In this document: one piece after another, positions 42,847 through 51,913 of the stretch | Layout of the letters: every line of letters begins with the position of its first letter | How positions within the stretch are numbered: the stretch's first letter is position 1 | Assembly: GCA_003241785.1 (NCBI GenBank) | Contig: QFPW01000018.1 | Location: 38,752 to 102,751 of the forward strand | Origin: Rhodovulum sulfidophilum | GTDB lineage: Bacteria; Pseudomonadota; Alphaproteobacteria; Rhodobacterales; Rhodobacteraceae | DNA length: 64,000 nucleotides | Direction: 5' to 3' | Notes under the pieces: model-generated | Seen by the model: the letters and a program-made list of their open reading frames with translations, nothing else | Database searches by the model: none | Told to the model about the DNA's origin: nothing | Program-made: the position numbers and the translations under genes

Positions 42847-43779
42847 ATGCGCCCGGCCGCCCGACTCATGCTCGTTCTCCTGCTCGTGGCCGGCGCCCTG
42901 CCCGGCCGCGCCAACGAACCCGCGGCGACCGCGCCGGTGGATCTCGCCATCGCGACGCCGGACGCGGCCCCGGACGCGCGCCTCGCCGCGCCGCCGCCGC
43001 CCCGCCCCGCTTCCGCCGCGCCCGCGCCGCTCTCGGGCGACGCGCGGGTCTGCGAGATGATCGAGGCCTCGGCCAAGGCGGCGGCGATCGATCCGCATTT
43101 CTTCGCCCGGCTGATCTGGCGCGAAAGCCTGTTCGACCCCGCCGCCGTCAGCCCGAAGGGCGCGCAGGGCATCGCCCAGTTCATCCCCTCGACCGCCGCG
43201 CTGCGCGGGCTCGAGGACCCGTTCGACGCCGCGCGGGCGCTCGGCGCCTCGGCGCTCTACCTCGCCGACCTCACCCGCGCCTATGGCAACATCGGCCTCG
43301 CGGCGGTCGCCTACAACGGCGGCGAGGCGCGGGCGGCGCGCTACAAGGCCGAGGGCGGCGCGCTGCCCGACGAGACGCTCGCCTATGTCGAGGCGATCAC
43401 CGGGCACGGCGCCGGGGAATGGCGGCTCGACAGTCCCAAGGTCGACCTGACCCTGCGCGGCGAGACGTTCCAGGCGGGCTGCCTCGCGCTCGCGGCGACA
43501 CGCGGCAAGGCGCAGGCCACCCCGGCCGAACCGCTGCGGGCCTGGGGCGTGATCATCGCGACCAACCGGAACCGCGACGGCGCGACGCGGCAGGTCGGGC
43601 GGCTGCGCAACCGGCTCGCCGCGCTCGAGGGCGAGCGGATCAGCTATTCCCGCCCGAAGCGGCTCGGCTCCCGCGGCCTCGTCATGGCCCAGGTCGGCCG
43701 CGACACCCGCGCCGAGGCCGAGAGCTTCTGCGCCCGCTATCGCGCGCAGGGCGGGGATTGCGTCGTCCTGCGCAACTGA
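42847..43779 (+). CDS. lytic transglycosylase with C-terminal SPOR-like domain
   Basis: 310 aa. A signal peptide (RLMLVLLLVAGALPGRA) is followed by a Pro/Ala-rich linker. The SLT domain has FARLIWRESLFDPAAVSPKGAQGIAQF near residue 90 with the catalytic Glu in RES, and LAAVAYNGGEARA. The last 75 residues (WGVIIATNRNRDGATRQVGRL... and SFCARYRAQGGDCVVL) resemble a SPOR peptidoglycan-binding domain. It cleaves murein glycan strands in the periplasm. The start at 42847 is chosen because it begins the signal peptide. Confidence 0.88.
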   Translation: MRPAARLMLVLLLVAGALPGRANEPAATAPVDLAIATPDAAPDARLAAPPPPRPASAAPAPLSGDARVCEMIEASAKAAAIDPHFFARLIWRESLFDPAAVSPKGAQGIAQFIPSTAALRGLEDPFDAARALGASALYLADLTRAYGNIGLAAVAYNGGEARAARYKAEGGALPDETLAYVEAITGHGAGEWRLDSPKVDLTLRGETFQAGCLALAATRGKAQATPAEPLRAWGVIIATNRNRDGATRQVGRLRNRLAALEGERISYSRPKRLGSRGLVMAQVGRDTRAEAESFCARYRAQGGDCVVLRN

Positions 43780-43880
43780 TCGCGGGCCCGGGCCCCGGCC
43801 TCCCCCGGGGCCCCGCGCTTGCGACTCCCCGGCCGAGCGCCTAGGACACGAAGCCAAGCCATCTCGCCGGAGGAACACCG

Positions 43881-45614
43881 ATGGACGCTCCGAGATTCGA
43901 CAAGAGCAGGCTGCCGAGCCGCCATGTGACCGAAGGCCCGGCCCGCGCGCCGCACCGGAGCTACCTCTACGCGATGGGCATTTCGGAGGCGGAGATCCAT
44001 CAGCCGCTGGTCGGCGTCGCCACCTGCTGGAACGAGGCCGCGCCCTGCAACATCGCGCTGAACCGCCAGGCCCAGGCGGCGAAGCTCGGCGTCAAGCAGG
44101 CGCTCGGCACCCCGCGCGAGTTCACCACGATCACCGTGACCGACGGGATGGCGATGGGCCACGAGGGGATGCGCTCCTCGCTCGCCAGCCGCGACGCGAT
44201 CGCCGACACGGTGGAGCTGACGATGCGCGGCCATTGCTACGACGCGCTGGTCGGGCTCGCCGGCTGCGACAAGTCGCTGCCGGGGATGATGATGGCGATG
44301 GTGCGTCTGAACGTGCCCTCGGTCTTCATCTACGGCGGCTCGATCCTGCCGGGCAAGCTGAACGGCCGCGACATCGTCGTGCAGGACGTGTTCGAGGCGG
44401 TCGGCAAGCACCAGGCCGGCCAGATGTCGGACGCCGAGCTCGACATCATCGAGCGGCTCGCCTGCCCGAGCTCGGGCGCCTGCGGCGGCCAGTACACCGC
44501 GAACACCATGGCCTGCGTCAGCGAGGCGATCGGCCTCGCGCTGTTCAATTCCTCGGGCGCGCCCGCGCCCTACGAGAGCCGCGACCAGTTCGCGGTCGCC
44601 TCGGGCATCGCGGTGATGAATCTGCTCGAAAAGAACATCCGCGCGCGCGATATCGTGACGCGGAAGGCGCTCGAGAACGCGGCGCGCGTCGTCGCCTGCA
44701 CCGGCGGCTCGACCAATGGCGGGCTGCACCTGCCGGCGATCGCGCACGAGGCGGGGATCGACTTCACGCTTGGGGACGTCTGCGACATCTTCCGCGACAC
44801 GCCCTATTTCGTGAACCTCCGTCCGGGCGGCGACTATGTCGCGAAGGACCTGTTCGAGGCGGGCGGGGTCCCGGTGGTGCTGAAGGAGCTGCGCAAGGCG
44901 GGGCTCCTCCACGAGGATTGCGTGACCGCGAGCGGCCGGACCATCGGCGAGGAGCTCGACCTGATCCGGGGCGAGCCGGACGGCAAGGTGATCCATCCGA
45001 TCTCGGCGCCGATCTCGGCGACCGGCGGCGTGGTCGGGCTCATCGGCAATCTCGCGCCCGAGGGGGCGATCGTGAAGGTCGCGGGGATGAAGCCCGAGGA
45101 GCAGGTCTTCACCGGCCCGGCGCGGGTGTTCGACTGCGAGGAAGACGCCTTCGAGGCGGTGCAGAACCGCGGCTACGCCGAGGGCGACGTGATCGTGATC
45201 CGCAACGAGGGCCCGACCGGCGGGCCGGGGATGCGCGAGATGCTGTCCACCACCGCCGCGCTCTCGGGCCAGGGCATGGGCAAGAAGGTGGCGCTGATCA
45301 CCGACGGCCGCTTCTCGGGCGCCACCCGCGGCTTCTGCGTCGGCCATGTCGGGCCGGAGGCCGCGAAGGGCGGTCCGATCGCCCTGCTGCGCGACGGCGA
45401 CCTGATCACGCTCGACGCGCTCAGGGGCGTGATCTCGGTCGACCTCTCCGAGGCCGAGCTCGCGCGACGCCGCGCGGGCTGGACCGGACCGCGCGAGACG
45501 ATCTATGCGAGCGGCGCGCTCTGGAAATACGCGCAGCTCGTCGGCCCGACCTATCTCGGCGCGGTAACCCATCCTGGCGCCAAAGCGGAAAAACACATCT
45601 ATGCGGATCTCTAA
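43881..45614 (+). CDS. ilvD: dihydroxy-acid dehydratase
   Basis: 577 aa enzyme of isoleucine/valine synthesis that dehydrates 2,3-dihydroxy acids with an Fe-S cluster. Cys-bearing segments are ATCWNEAAPCN, GCDKSLPGMMMAM and SSGACGGQYTANTM. The C-terminus has ITDGRFSGATRGFCVGHVGPEA, an IlvD signature. GGAGGAACACCG precedes the ATG. The related sugar-acid dehydratases (Edd-type) are less likely given length and motifs. It overlaps the next gene by 14 bp. Confidence 0.95.
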   Translation: MDAPRFDKSRLPSRHVTEGPARAPHRSYLYAMGISEAEIHQPLVGVATCWNEAAPCNIALNRQAQAAKLGVKQALGTPREFTTITVTDGMAMGHEGMRSSLASRDAIADTVELTMRGHCYDALVGLAGCDKSLPGMMMAMVRLNVPSVFIYGGSILPGKLNGRDIVVQDVFEAVGKHQAGQMSDAELDIIERLACPSSGACGGQYTANTMACVSEAIGLALFNSSGAPAPYESRDQFAVASGIAVMNLLEKNIRARDIVTRKALENAARVVACTGGSTNGGLHLPAIAHEAGIDFTLGDVCDIFRDTPYFVNLRPGGDYVAKDLFEAGGVPVVLKELRKAGLLHEDCVTASGRTIGEELDLIRGEPDGKVIHPISAPISATGGVVGLIGNLAPEGAIVKVAGMKPEEQVFTGPARVFDCEEDAFEAVQNRGYAEGDVIVIRNEGPTGGPGMREMLSTTAALSGQGMGKKVALITDGRFSGATRGFCVGHVGPEAAKGGPIALLRDGDLITLDALRGVISVDLSEAELARRRAGWTGPRETIYASGALWKYAQLVGPTYLGAVTHPGAKAEKHIYADL

Positions 45615-46341
45615 GGCCCTCGCCGCCTCGGCGCTTCTTCTCGTCCTCGCCGCCTGCGAGCAGCCGGGCGTCTCCGGCTCGACCCCGACCCAGACCACCG
45701 TGACGGCCGGCGGCCAGCGCGTGACCATCCTCGCGCCGGCCGGGTTCTGCGTCGACCAGCGCAGCACCAGCGTCACCTCGACCGGCGCCTTCGTCATGGT
45801 CAGCGACTGCGCGCTGGTCGGCGACACCCGCGCGCCGCGCGCCGCGGCAGCCGCCCATCCCGGCGACGCCGCGCCGGCGCCGGAACAGGCCGCCGCCGCG
45901 AAGCCGCCGATCGGCGCCGCCCTGACCGCGAGCGTCTCGCCGACCGGGCTCGGCCAGATGACCGCCGCCACCCGGTCGCTCCACGACCTCGCCGCCTATG
46001 CGAAGACGCCGCCGGGGCTCGCGGTGGTGGCGCGGAGCGGCCAGAGCCAGGGCGTGCGGGTGCTCGAGAGCGCCGAGCGCGGCGGCGTGCTCTATCTCTA
46101 TGTCGAGGATCGCGGGCCGCAGCCGATCGCGGGGCTCGAGCCCCGGTTCTGGCGGGCCTTCTTCGAGGTGAACGGACGGCTGACGGCGGTCTCCGAACTC
46201 GCCTTCGCCGACGGCGGGCTCGACAAGCAGAGCGGGCTCAACCTCGTCACCGCCTTCGTGAACGCGATCAAGGCCGCCAATCCGCCGGCGGCGGCCGCCA
46301 CCGCCCAGCCCGCGCCGGCGTCGGGCCGCCCGGCGGGCTGA
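45601..46341 (+). CDS. lipoprotein of unknown function
   Basis: 246 aa. The lipobox LLVLAACEQP lies near residue 18, so the mature protein is lipid-anchored at Cys19. Two further Cys (GFCVDQRS and VSDCALVG) lie within 25 residues. A central Ala-rich linker precedes a folded C-terminal half (LYLYVEDRGPQPIAGLEPRFW, FFEVNGRLTAVSELAF). Homologues I recall are unnamed envelope proteins of Rhodobacterales. It overlaps ilvD by 14 bp, an arrangement that suggests cotranscription rather than shared function. Confidence 0.7.
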   Translation: MRISKALAASALLLVLAACEQPGVSGSTPTQTTVTAGGQRVTILAPAGFCVDQRSTSVTSTGAFVMVSDCALVGDTRAPRAAAAAHPGDAAPAPEQAAAAKPPIGAALTASVSPTGLGQMTAATRSLHDLAAYAKTPPGLAVVARSGQSQGVRVLESAERGGVLYLYVEDRGPQPIAGLEPRFWRAFFEVNGRLTAVSELAFADGGLDKQSGLNLVTAFVNAIKAANPPAAAATAQPAPASGRPAG

Positions 46342-46350
46342 GCCCCGGGG

Positions 46351-47337
46351 TCAGCGGCGGACGCTGGTCCGGAGCTGGTCCATCGTGGTGACGAGCTCGG
46401 CGCTGATTCCCGGTTCGGACAGCGCGTGGCCGGCGGTCGCCACCATCCGCAGCCGGGATTTCGGCCAGGCGCGGTGCAGCGCGTGCGCGGTATGCGGCGG
46501 GCAGATCATGTCGTAGCGGCCCTGGACGATATGGCCCGGGACCTCGGCGATCCGGTGCATGTTGCGCAGGATGTGGCCGTCGCCGTCGAGAAAGCCGCCG
46601 TTGATGAAATAGTGGTTCTCGAGCCGCGCGAAGGCGAGCGCGTAGGCGCCGGAGGGCGATCCCCGCCCCTCGCCCGGATCGAGCACCGCGAGCGCGCTTT
46701 CCCAGCCCGCCCAGGCCCGCGCGAACCGCGCCTGCTCGGCGCCGTCGCCCGAGAAGAGCCGGCGGTGATAGGCGGCGATCAGGTCCGAGCGCTCCTCGCG
46801 CGGGACCATGCCGGAGAAGGCGTTCCACTGCTCGGGCCAGAAGGCGCCGGCGCCGCCGCCGTAGAACCAGTCGAGCTCGCCCTGCGTCATGGTGAAGACG
46901 CCGCGCAGCACCAGCCCGGCCACCCGCTCCGGATGCGTCTGCGCGTAGATGAGCGCGAGGCAGGCGCCCCAGGAGCCGCCGAAGACGATCCAGCGGTCGA
47001 TGCCGCAGGCCTCGCGGATCCGCTCGATATCGGCGACGAGGTCCCAGGTCGTGTTGTTCTCGACCGAGGCGGAGGGCTGCGACCGGCCGCAGCCGCGCTG
47101 GTCGAACAGCACGACGCGATAATGGTTCGGGTCGAAGAAGCGCCGCATCCCCGGCGAGCAGCCGCCGCCCGGGCCGCCATGCAGCACGACGACCGGAACC
47201 CCGTCCGGGTCGCCGCATTGTTCGACATAGACCCGGTGACCGCCGGGCATGTCCATGACCTGCTGACGGAAGGGTTCGATGGGCGGATAGAGGCCGCTCC
47301 GCGGACCAGCGCCGCCCGGGTTCAGGTTTTCTTTCAT
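46351..47337 (-). CDS. pip: prolyl iminopeptidase
   Basis: 328 aa alpha/beta hydrolase removing N-terminal proline from peptides. HGGPGGGCSPGMRRFFDP is the family oxyanion motif. The nucleophile elbow is FGGSWGACLALIYAQTHPE near residue 110. VPGHIVQGRYDMICPP carries the Asp, and TAGHALSEPG the His near 300. The start MKENLNPGG at 47337 is the best for family length. It is divergent from ubiG, 52 bp apart. Confidence 0.93.
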   Translation of the reverse strand: MKENLNPGGAGPRSGLYPPIEPFRQQVMDMPGGHRVYVEQCGDPDGVPVVVLHGGPGGGCSPGMRRFFDPNHYRVVLFDQRGCGRSQPSASVENNTTWDLVADIERIREACGIDRWIVFGGSWGACLALIYAQTHPERVAGLVLRGVFTMTQGELDWFYGGGAGAFWPEQWNAFSGMVPREERSDLIAAYHRRLFSGDGAEQARFARAWAGWESALAVLDPGEGRGSPSGAYALAFARLENHYFINGGFLDGDGHILRNMHRIAEVPGHIVQGRYDMICPPHTAHALHRAWPKSRLRMVATAGHALSEPGISAELVTTMDQLRTSVRR

Positions 47338-47389
47338 GGGCGTGTTGGTGTATCCGGTCGAGGCCTCGGGATCATCGCAGGTTGGAAAG

Positions 47390-48145
47390 ATGAGTGCAAC
47401 GCCCTCCGGGGAAACGGTCGACCCGGCCGAAGTCGCGAAATTCGAAGCGATGGCGGCCGAATGGTGGGATCCGAACGGCAAGTTCCGTCCCCTTCACATG
47501 ATGAACCCGTGTCGTCTCGACTATGTGATCGCGCAGATCGCGGCCGAGTTCGGGCGCGATCCGAAGGCGCGGCCGCCCTTCGCCGGGCTCCGGCTGCTCG
47601 ACATCGGCTGCGGCGGCGGGCTGCTGAGCGAGCCGATGGCGCGGCTCGGCGCCGAGGTGGTGGGCGCGGACGCCGCGGCGCGCAACATCCCCGTCGCGCG
47701 GGTCCATGCCGAGCAGTCGGGCCTCGCGATCGACTACCGGCACACGACCGCCGAGGCGCTGGCCGAGGCCGGCGAGCGGTTCGACATCGTGCTCAACATG
47801 GAGGTGGTGGAGCACGTCGCCGACCCGCCGGCCTATCTGCGCGCCTGCCACGACCTGCTGCGGCCGGGCGGGCTGATGATCTGCTCGACGATCAACCGCA
47901 ACCCGAAGAGCTATGCGATGGCGATCCTCGGCGCCGAGCACGTGATGCGCTGGCTGCCCAGGGGGACGCATGACTGGCGCAAGTTCCTGACCCCGGCCGA
48001 GCTGACCGAGCTCATCCGGGGCGCGGGCCTCACGCCGCTCGACGCGAAGGGCTTCGTCTTCAACCCGCTGAGCTGGAGCTGGCGGATCTCGGACCGCGAC
48101 CTCTCGGTCAACTACGTGACCGCGAGCCGGCGCGAAGCCGCCTGA
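47390..48145 (+). CDS. ubiG: ubiquinone biosynthesis O-methyltransferase UbiG
   Basis: 251 aa. It starts with the UbiG-type VDPAEVAKFEAMAAEWWDPNGKF. SAM motif I is LLDIGCGGGLLSEPMARLG near residue 68, followed by YRHTTAEALAE and MEVVEHVADPPAYL. It performs both O-methylations of ubiquinone synthesis. The start at 47390 is the first plausible ATG after the divergent pip start; GGAAAG lies just upstream. A tRNA-Leu gene on the other strand follows. Confidence 0.96.
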   Translation: MSATPSGETVDPAEVAKFEAMAAEWWDPNGKFRPLHMMNPCRLDYVIAQIAAEFGRDPKARPPFAGLRLLDIGCGGGLLSEPMARLGAEVVGADAAARNIPVARVHAEQSGLAIDYRHTTAEALAEAGERFDIVLNMEVVEHVADPPAYLRACHDLLRPGGLMICSTINRNPKSYAMAILGAEHVMRWLPRGTHDWRKFLTPAELTELIRGAGLTPLDAKGFVFNPLSWSWRISDRDLSVNYVTASRREAA

Positions 48146-48157
48146 TGTCCTGAAAAG

Positions 48158-48241
48158 TGGTACGGGCGGTCGGACTCGAACCGACATGCCTCGCGGCGGC
48201 GGATTTTGAATCCGCTGCGTCTACCATTCCGCCACGCCCGC
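48158..48241 (-). tRNA. tRNA-Leu (anticodon CAA)
   Basis: On the minus strand the acceptor arms GCGGGCG and CGCCCGT pair (the first pair is G-U). The anticodon stem is GCGGA/TCCGC with loop TTCAAAA, so the anticodon is CAA, reading TTG. The TTCGAGT T-loop is present, and the CCA end is encoded. Eighty-four nt with a short variable arm. Confidence 0.93.
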
Positions 48242-48279
48242 GCACCATGGCGGGCCGAACCGGGCCGCCGGCGCGCACC

Positions 48280-49200
48280 CTATGCGGGCGGCGGAGCCAA
48301 GTCCAGTGGCTCGGCGGCCGTTTCCGCCGTCCCGAGCAGCCAGTCGCGGAACCGGTCGAGCCCCGGCGCGGGCGGGCTCTCCGGATCGCGCCGCGTCACC
48401 AGGTAATAGGCCCATTCGCCCTGCGTCGTCAGGTCGGACAGCCGCGCCAGCCGGCCGGCCCGCAGGTCCTCCGCGATGATGGCGAGCGGGCAGAGCGCCA
48501 CCCCCTGCCCCGCGAGGGCCGCGGCGCGCAGGAGGTTGAAATCCTCGAACACCGGCCCCGGCGCCACCGGCAGATCCGCGCATCCCGCGGCGTCGAGCCA
48601 GCCGCGCCAGCCGCGCTCGTCGCTGTCGTGCAGGAGCCCGGCCCGCGCCATCGCCGCCCCGTCGGCCGGCGCCGCGAGGCCGAGATGCGGCGCCGCGACC
48701 GGCGCGGTCAGCCCGGGCAGGAAGCGGGTCGCGGTCAGCCCCTCGCCCCGGGGCGGCTCGGCGGCGAAGACCACGGCGAGGTCGACGTCGCCGAAATCGA
48801 CCGGCCGGCCATGCAGCGCGTAGACGAGCCGGATCTCCACCCCCGGCGCCTCGGCCCGGAAGGCGCCGAGCCGGGGGATCAGCCAGCAGACCGCGACCGA
48901 GGGGATCGCCGCCACGGTCAGCATCGGCGGCGCGCCCGCGCGCCGGGCCCGACGGCAGGCGGCGTCGATGTCGCCGAACGCGCGCGACAGCGTCCGCGCC
49001 AGCGCCTCGGCATGCGGCAGCGGCGTCGCGCGATTGCCGCGGCGGGTGAAGAGCGGCGCGCCAAGCCAGGCCTCGAGCGCGCGGATCTGGTGGCTCACCG
49101 CCGACTGGGTCACGCAGAGCTCCGCCGCCGCGCGGCTGAAACTGTCGTGCCGGGCGACGGCCTCGAAGGCGCGCAGCGCGCCAAGCGGCGGTTGGGACAT
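48280..49200 (-). CDS. LysR-family transcriptional regulator, GcvA-like
   Basis: 306 aa. The N-terminal winged helix has ALRAFEAVARHDSFSRAAAEL and VTQSAVSHQIRALEAWLGAPLF; the effector domain follows from about residue 90. The start at 49200 has GGAGG 6 nt before it. It is divergent from the creatinase gene, with a palindromic T-N11-A box in between, so it very likely controls creatinase and itself. The inducer may be creatine or a relative. Confidence 0.9.
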   Translation of the reverse strand: MSQPPLGALRAFEAVARHDSFSRAAAELCVTQSAVSHQIRALEAWLGAPLFTRRGNRATPLPHAEALARTLSRAFGDIDAACRRARRAGAPPMLTVAAIPSVAVCWLIPRLGAFRAEAPGVEIRLVYALHGRPVDFGDVDLAVVFAAEPPRGEGLTATRFLPGLTAPVAAPHLGLAAPADGAAMARAGLLHDSDERGWRGWLDAAGCADLPVAPGPVFEDFNLLRAAALAGQGVALCPLAIIAEDLRAGRLARLSDLTTQGEWAYYLVTRRDPESPPAPGLDRFRDWLLGTAETAAEPLDLAPPPA

Positions 49201-49210
49201 GCGCGGCCTC

Positions 49211-49227
49211 CATGAGCTGGCCTCATG
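49211..49227. promoter_or_regulatory. LysR-type T-N11-A box in the divergent promoter
   Basis: CATGAG-CTGGC-CTCATG is a perfect dyad containing T-N11-A. A second, partial CTGGCCTGAGG follows it directly. It lies just upstream of the regulator and about 80 bp from creatinase. Confidence 0.55.
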
Positions 49228-49307
49228 CTGGCCTGAGGAGCCGTCCTTTGACAAGGGGCCCGCGCGGGCGGACTATCCGCGCATCACCCGACAGGAGAGA
49301 GACGGAC

Positions 49308-50531
49308 ATGGACGGCGCCCCGCTGACGCGCGACAGGCTTCAGGACTTCACGAAAAATGGCCCGAAGGCGGTCCCGACCTTCTCGGAGGCGGAGATGGCC
49401 CGCCGGCTCGCGGCGCTCCGGGGCGTCCTGGCGGAGACCGGGATCGACGCGGCCCTCCTCACCTCCTACCATAACATCAACTACTACTCGGACTTCCTCT
49501 ACTGCTCCTTCGGCCGGCGCTACGGCCTCGTCGTCACCCATGACGTCGCCACCTCGATCTCGGCCGGGATCGACGGCGGCCAGCCGGCGCGGCGCACCTT
49601 CGGCGGCAACGTCACCTATACCGACTGGCGCCGCGACAACTGGTTCCACGCGGTCCGCCAGCTGACCGGCGGCGTGAAGCGGCTCGGGATCGAGTTCGAC
49701 CACGTGACCCTCGAGACTTTCGCGCTGCTCCGGGCCGAATTCCCCGGCATCGAGTTCGTCGACATCGCCGCGCCCGCGATGCGGCTTCGCATGGTGAAAT
49801 CGGCCGAGGAGATCGCGCATATCACCGAGATGGCGCGGATCGCCGATCTCGGCGGCGCGGCCTGCGTCGAGGCGGCGCGGGTCGGCACGCCCGAGCACGA
49901 GGTTGCGCTGCATTCGACCGCGACCATGGTGCGCGAGATCGCGAAGACCTGGCCACAGGCCGAGCTCCTCGACACCTGGACCTGGTTCCAGTCCGGGCTC
50001 AACACCGATGGCGCGCACAACCCGGTCACGAGCCGGAGGATCGCGCGCGGCGACATCCTGTCGCTCAACTGTTTCCCGATGGTCGCGGGCTATTACGTGG
50101 CGCTCGAGCGCACGCTCTTCGCCGAGACCGCGACCGACGAGAACATCCGTCTCTGGGAGATCAACTGCGCGGTGCACGACCGGGGCAAGGAGCTGCTCGT
50201 GCCCGGCAACTCCTGCGCCGGGATCGCGCGCGAGCTGAACGAGATGTACGCCGAGCACGACCTGCTGCGTTATCGCAGCTTCGGCTACGGCCATTCCTTC
50301 GGCGTGCTCTGCCACTACTACGGCCGCGAGGCGGGGCTGGAGCTGCGCGAGGATTGCGAGACGGTGCTCGAGCCCGGGATGGTCGTCTCGATGGAGCCGA
50401 TGATCACCATCCCCGAGGGCATGCCCGGCGCCGGCGGCTACCGCGAGCATGACATCCTCGTGATCACCGAGGACGGCAACCGGAACATCACCGGCTTCCC
50501 CTACGGCCCCGCGCGGCTGATCGTCGGGTAG
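49308..50531 (+). CDS. creatinase (creatine amidinohydrolase)
   Basis: 407 aa. Hydrolyses creatine to sarcosine and urea. TSYHNINYYSDFLYCSFGRRY, KSAEEIAHITEMARIADLGG, DTWTWFQSGLNTDGAHNPVT (with the catalytic His in DGAHNP) and GHSFGVLCHYYGREAGLEL match the pita-bread-fold creatinases closely. It lacks the metal ligands of the related M24 peptidases. AGGAGAGA precedes the ATG at 49308. It is divergent from its probable LysR regulator. The symbol creA is avoided because that name is used for other genes. Confidence 0.93.
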   Translation: MDGAPLTRDRLQDFTKNGPKAVPTFSEAEMARRLAALRGVLAETGIDAALLTSYHNINYYSDFLYCSFGRRYGLVVTHDVATSISAGIDGGQPARRTFGGNVTYTDWRRDNWFHAVRQLTGGVKRLGIEFDHVTLETFALLRAEFPGIEFVDIAAPAMRLRMVKSAEEIAHITEMARIADLGGAACVEAARVGTPEHEVALHSTATMVREIAKTWPQAELLDTWTWFQSGLNTDGAHNPVTSRRIARGDILSLNCFPMVAGYYVALERTLFAETATDENIRLWEINCAVHDRGKELLVPGNSCAGIARELNEMYAEHDLLRYRSFGYGHSFGVLCHYYGREAGLELREDCETVLEPGMVVSMEPMITIPEGMPGAGGYREHDILVITEDGNRNITGFPYGPARLIVG

Positions 50532-50548
50532 CGCCGCCTTCGTTCATA

Positions 50549-50674
50549 CAGGTTTGCTAACCTGGAGAGCAGTCGAGAGCCGGGCCAACAGGCCCGGCTC
50601 CACTTGAAAAAGACTCGCGCGCACCCGCGCGCTCCTCTTGGCCGGCAAAGGCCGGCCGCGCCGCGAAGCGGCGC
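50549..50674. ncRNA. candidate structured RNA or repeat: five consecutive hairpins
   Basis: Five perfect stem-loops lie in 126 bp: 50549-50564 (6-bp stem, TGCT loop), 50577-50600 (10-bp, AACA), 50616-50631 (6-bp, CACC), 50640-50657 (7-bp, AAAG) and 50658-50674 (7-bp, GAA). No promoter or homologue is recognised. It lies in the 215-bp gap between creatinase and the FUSC gene. Either strand could be the transcribed one. Confidence 0.4.
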
Positions 50675-50746
50675 CACCGCCCCGAAAATCGGAGTTGCCA
50701 TGATCCCGCGCTCCGGGCTCCTATCCCTCGGACGGATGGAGGACCG

Positions 50747-51748
50747 ATGACACGGCAGGACAATTTCGCGCGGCGCATCCTGGGGCGGCTCCAGGTGGCC
50801 TTGCCGGACGCGGCGGCGGCGACGGTGGCGGCGGGGCTCGCCTGGACGCTGTCGCGGTGGCTGTTCGGCCATCCGCACCCGGTCTTCGCCGCGGTGACGG
50901 CGATCATCTGCCTCGCGCCCGGCCTGCCGAACCACGGCCGGCAGGCGGTCGGCCTCGTGCTCGGCGTCGCGACCGGCATCCTCGTCGGCGAGCTCGCCTT
51001 CTCGCTCCCCGGAGCCTTTCCGGAGCTGCGCATCGTGATCGCGAGCTTCGTCGCGATCATGATCGCCGCCGCCTACGGGCTGCAGGCCGTGGTGCCGATC
51101 CAGGCCGGCGTCTCCGCGCTGCTCGTGCTGGCGCTCGGCCCCGAATCCGCGGGCGTGACGCGGCTGCTCGATGTCTTCTCCGGCATCTCGGTCGGCCTCC
51201 TGTTCAGCCAGGTCCTCTTCACCGGCGATCCGGTGCGGCAACTGAGCGCGGCCAAGCGCGGGCTGCTCGCGGCGATCGGGCAGGCCCTCGCCGAGGCCGA
51301 GACGGCGCTCGCCGCCGAGGACCAGGCCGCGGCCCAGCGCGCGCTGAAGCGCTTCTCCGACGCGCACAAGGCGCTCGTGACGCTGACGGGGGGCGTCGAC
51401 ACGGCGCGCAGCACCGCGACCTGGTCGCTGCGGGGCCGGCTCTCGCGCCACGACCTCCGCGACGTCGCGGCCCGGTTCGAGCGCCGCTCGACCCGGGTCT
51501 ACGCCGCGGCGCTGCTGTTCGGCGCGGCGCTCGCGACCGCGCTCGAGCGGCGGACCGGCCCGGTGCCGGAAACGCTCGCGCCCGGGATCGCGACGGCGCG
51601 GGCGCTCTGCGATCTCGACCGGCCGGAGCCGCCGCCGGTCGACCTGCCGCTCGCAGGGCTCTCCGACGAATGGCGGCGCTGCGTCGCCCGCCTCGGCGAG
51701 ACCATGGAGGCGGTCCGGAGCCTGCGCGCCGCCGAGCTGCCCGACTGA
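50747..51748 (+). CDS. FUSC-family (aromatic acid exporter-like) membrane protein
   Basis: 333 aa. About five or six transmembrane helices in the first 165 residues (VAAGLAWTLSRWLFG, VFAAVTAIICLAPGL, QAVGLVLGVATGILVGELAF, IVIASFVAIMIAAAYGLQA). A soluble, Ala-rich helical domain follows. The N-terminal HPVFAAVTAIICLAPGL segment is typical of FUSC/DUF939 proteins that export aromatic acids or similar molecules. The substrate is unknown. It is convergent with cydX. The start follows GGAGGACCG. Confidence 0.8.
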   Translation: MTRQDNFARRILGRLQVALPDAAAATVAAGLAWTLSRWLFGHPHPVFAAVTAIICLAPGLPNHGRQAVGLVLGVATGILVGELAFSLPGAFPELRIVIASFVAIMIAAAYGLQAVVPIQAGVSALLVLALGPESAGVTRLLDVFSGISVGLLFSQVLFTGDPVRQLSAAKRGLLAAIGQALAEAETALAAEDQAAAQRALKRFSDAHKALVTLTGGVDTARSTATWSLRGRLSRHDLRDVAARFERRSTRVYAAALLFGAALATALERRTGPVPETLAPGIATARALCDLDRPEPPPVDLPLAGLSDEWRRCVARLGETMEAVRSLRAAELPD

Positions 51749-51755
51749 CGGCGCC

Positions 51756-51902
51756 TCAGAAGGGCCCGCGGGCCGGGCTGGCCGGCGGCTTCGCCGGGCG
51801 CTTCCGCTCGGCCTGCGTTTCGAGGAGCTCGTACCACATCGCGTTCAGGACCGCGAAGGCGGCCGCGAGGGGCAGGCCGAGGATCCAGGCGAAATACCAC
51901 AT
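51756..51902 (-). CDS. cydX: cytochrome bd oxidase small subunit CydX
   Basis: 48 aa, easily missed. MWYFAWILGLPLAAAFAVLN is the CydX/YbgT signature with its single transmembrane helix; a basic, Pro-rich tail follows (ETQAERKRPAKPPASP). It stabilises the CydAB haem pocket. Its ATG lies 11 bp after the cydB stop, with GGAGAGA upstream, so it completes the cydDCABX operon. Confidence 0.92.
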   Translation of the reverse strand: MWYFAWILGLPLAAAFAVLNAMWYELLETQAERKRPAKPPASPARGPF

Positions 51903-51913
51903 CTTCTCTCTCC

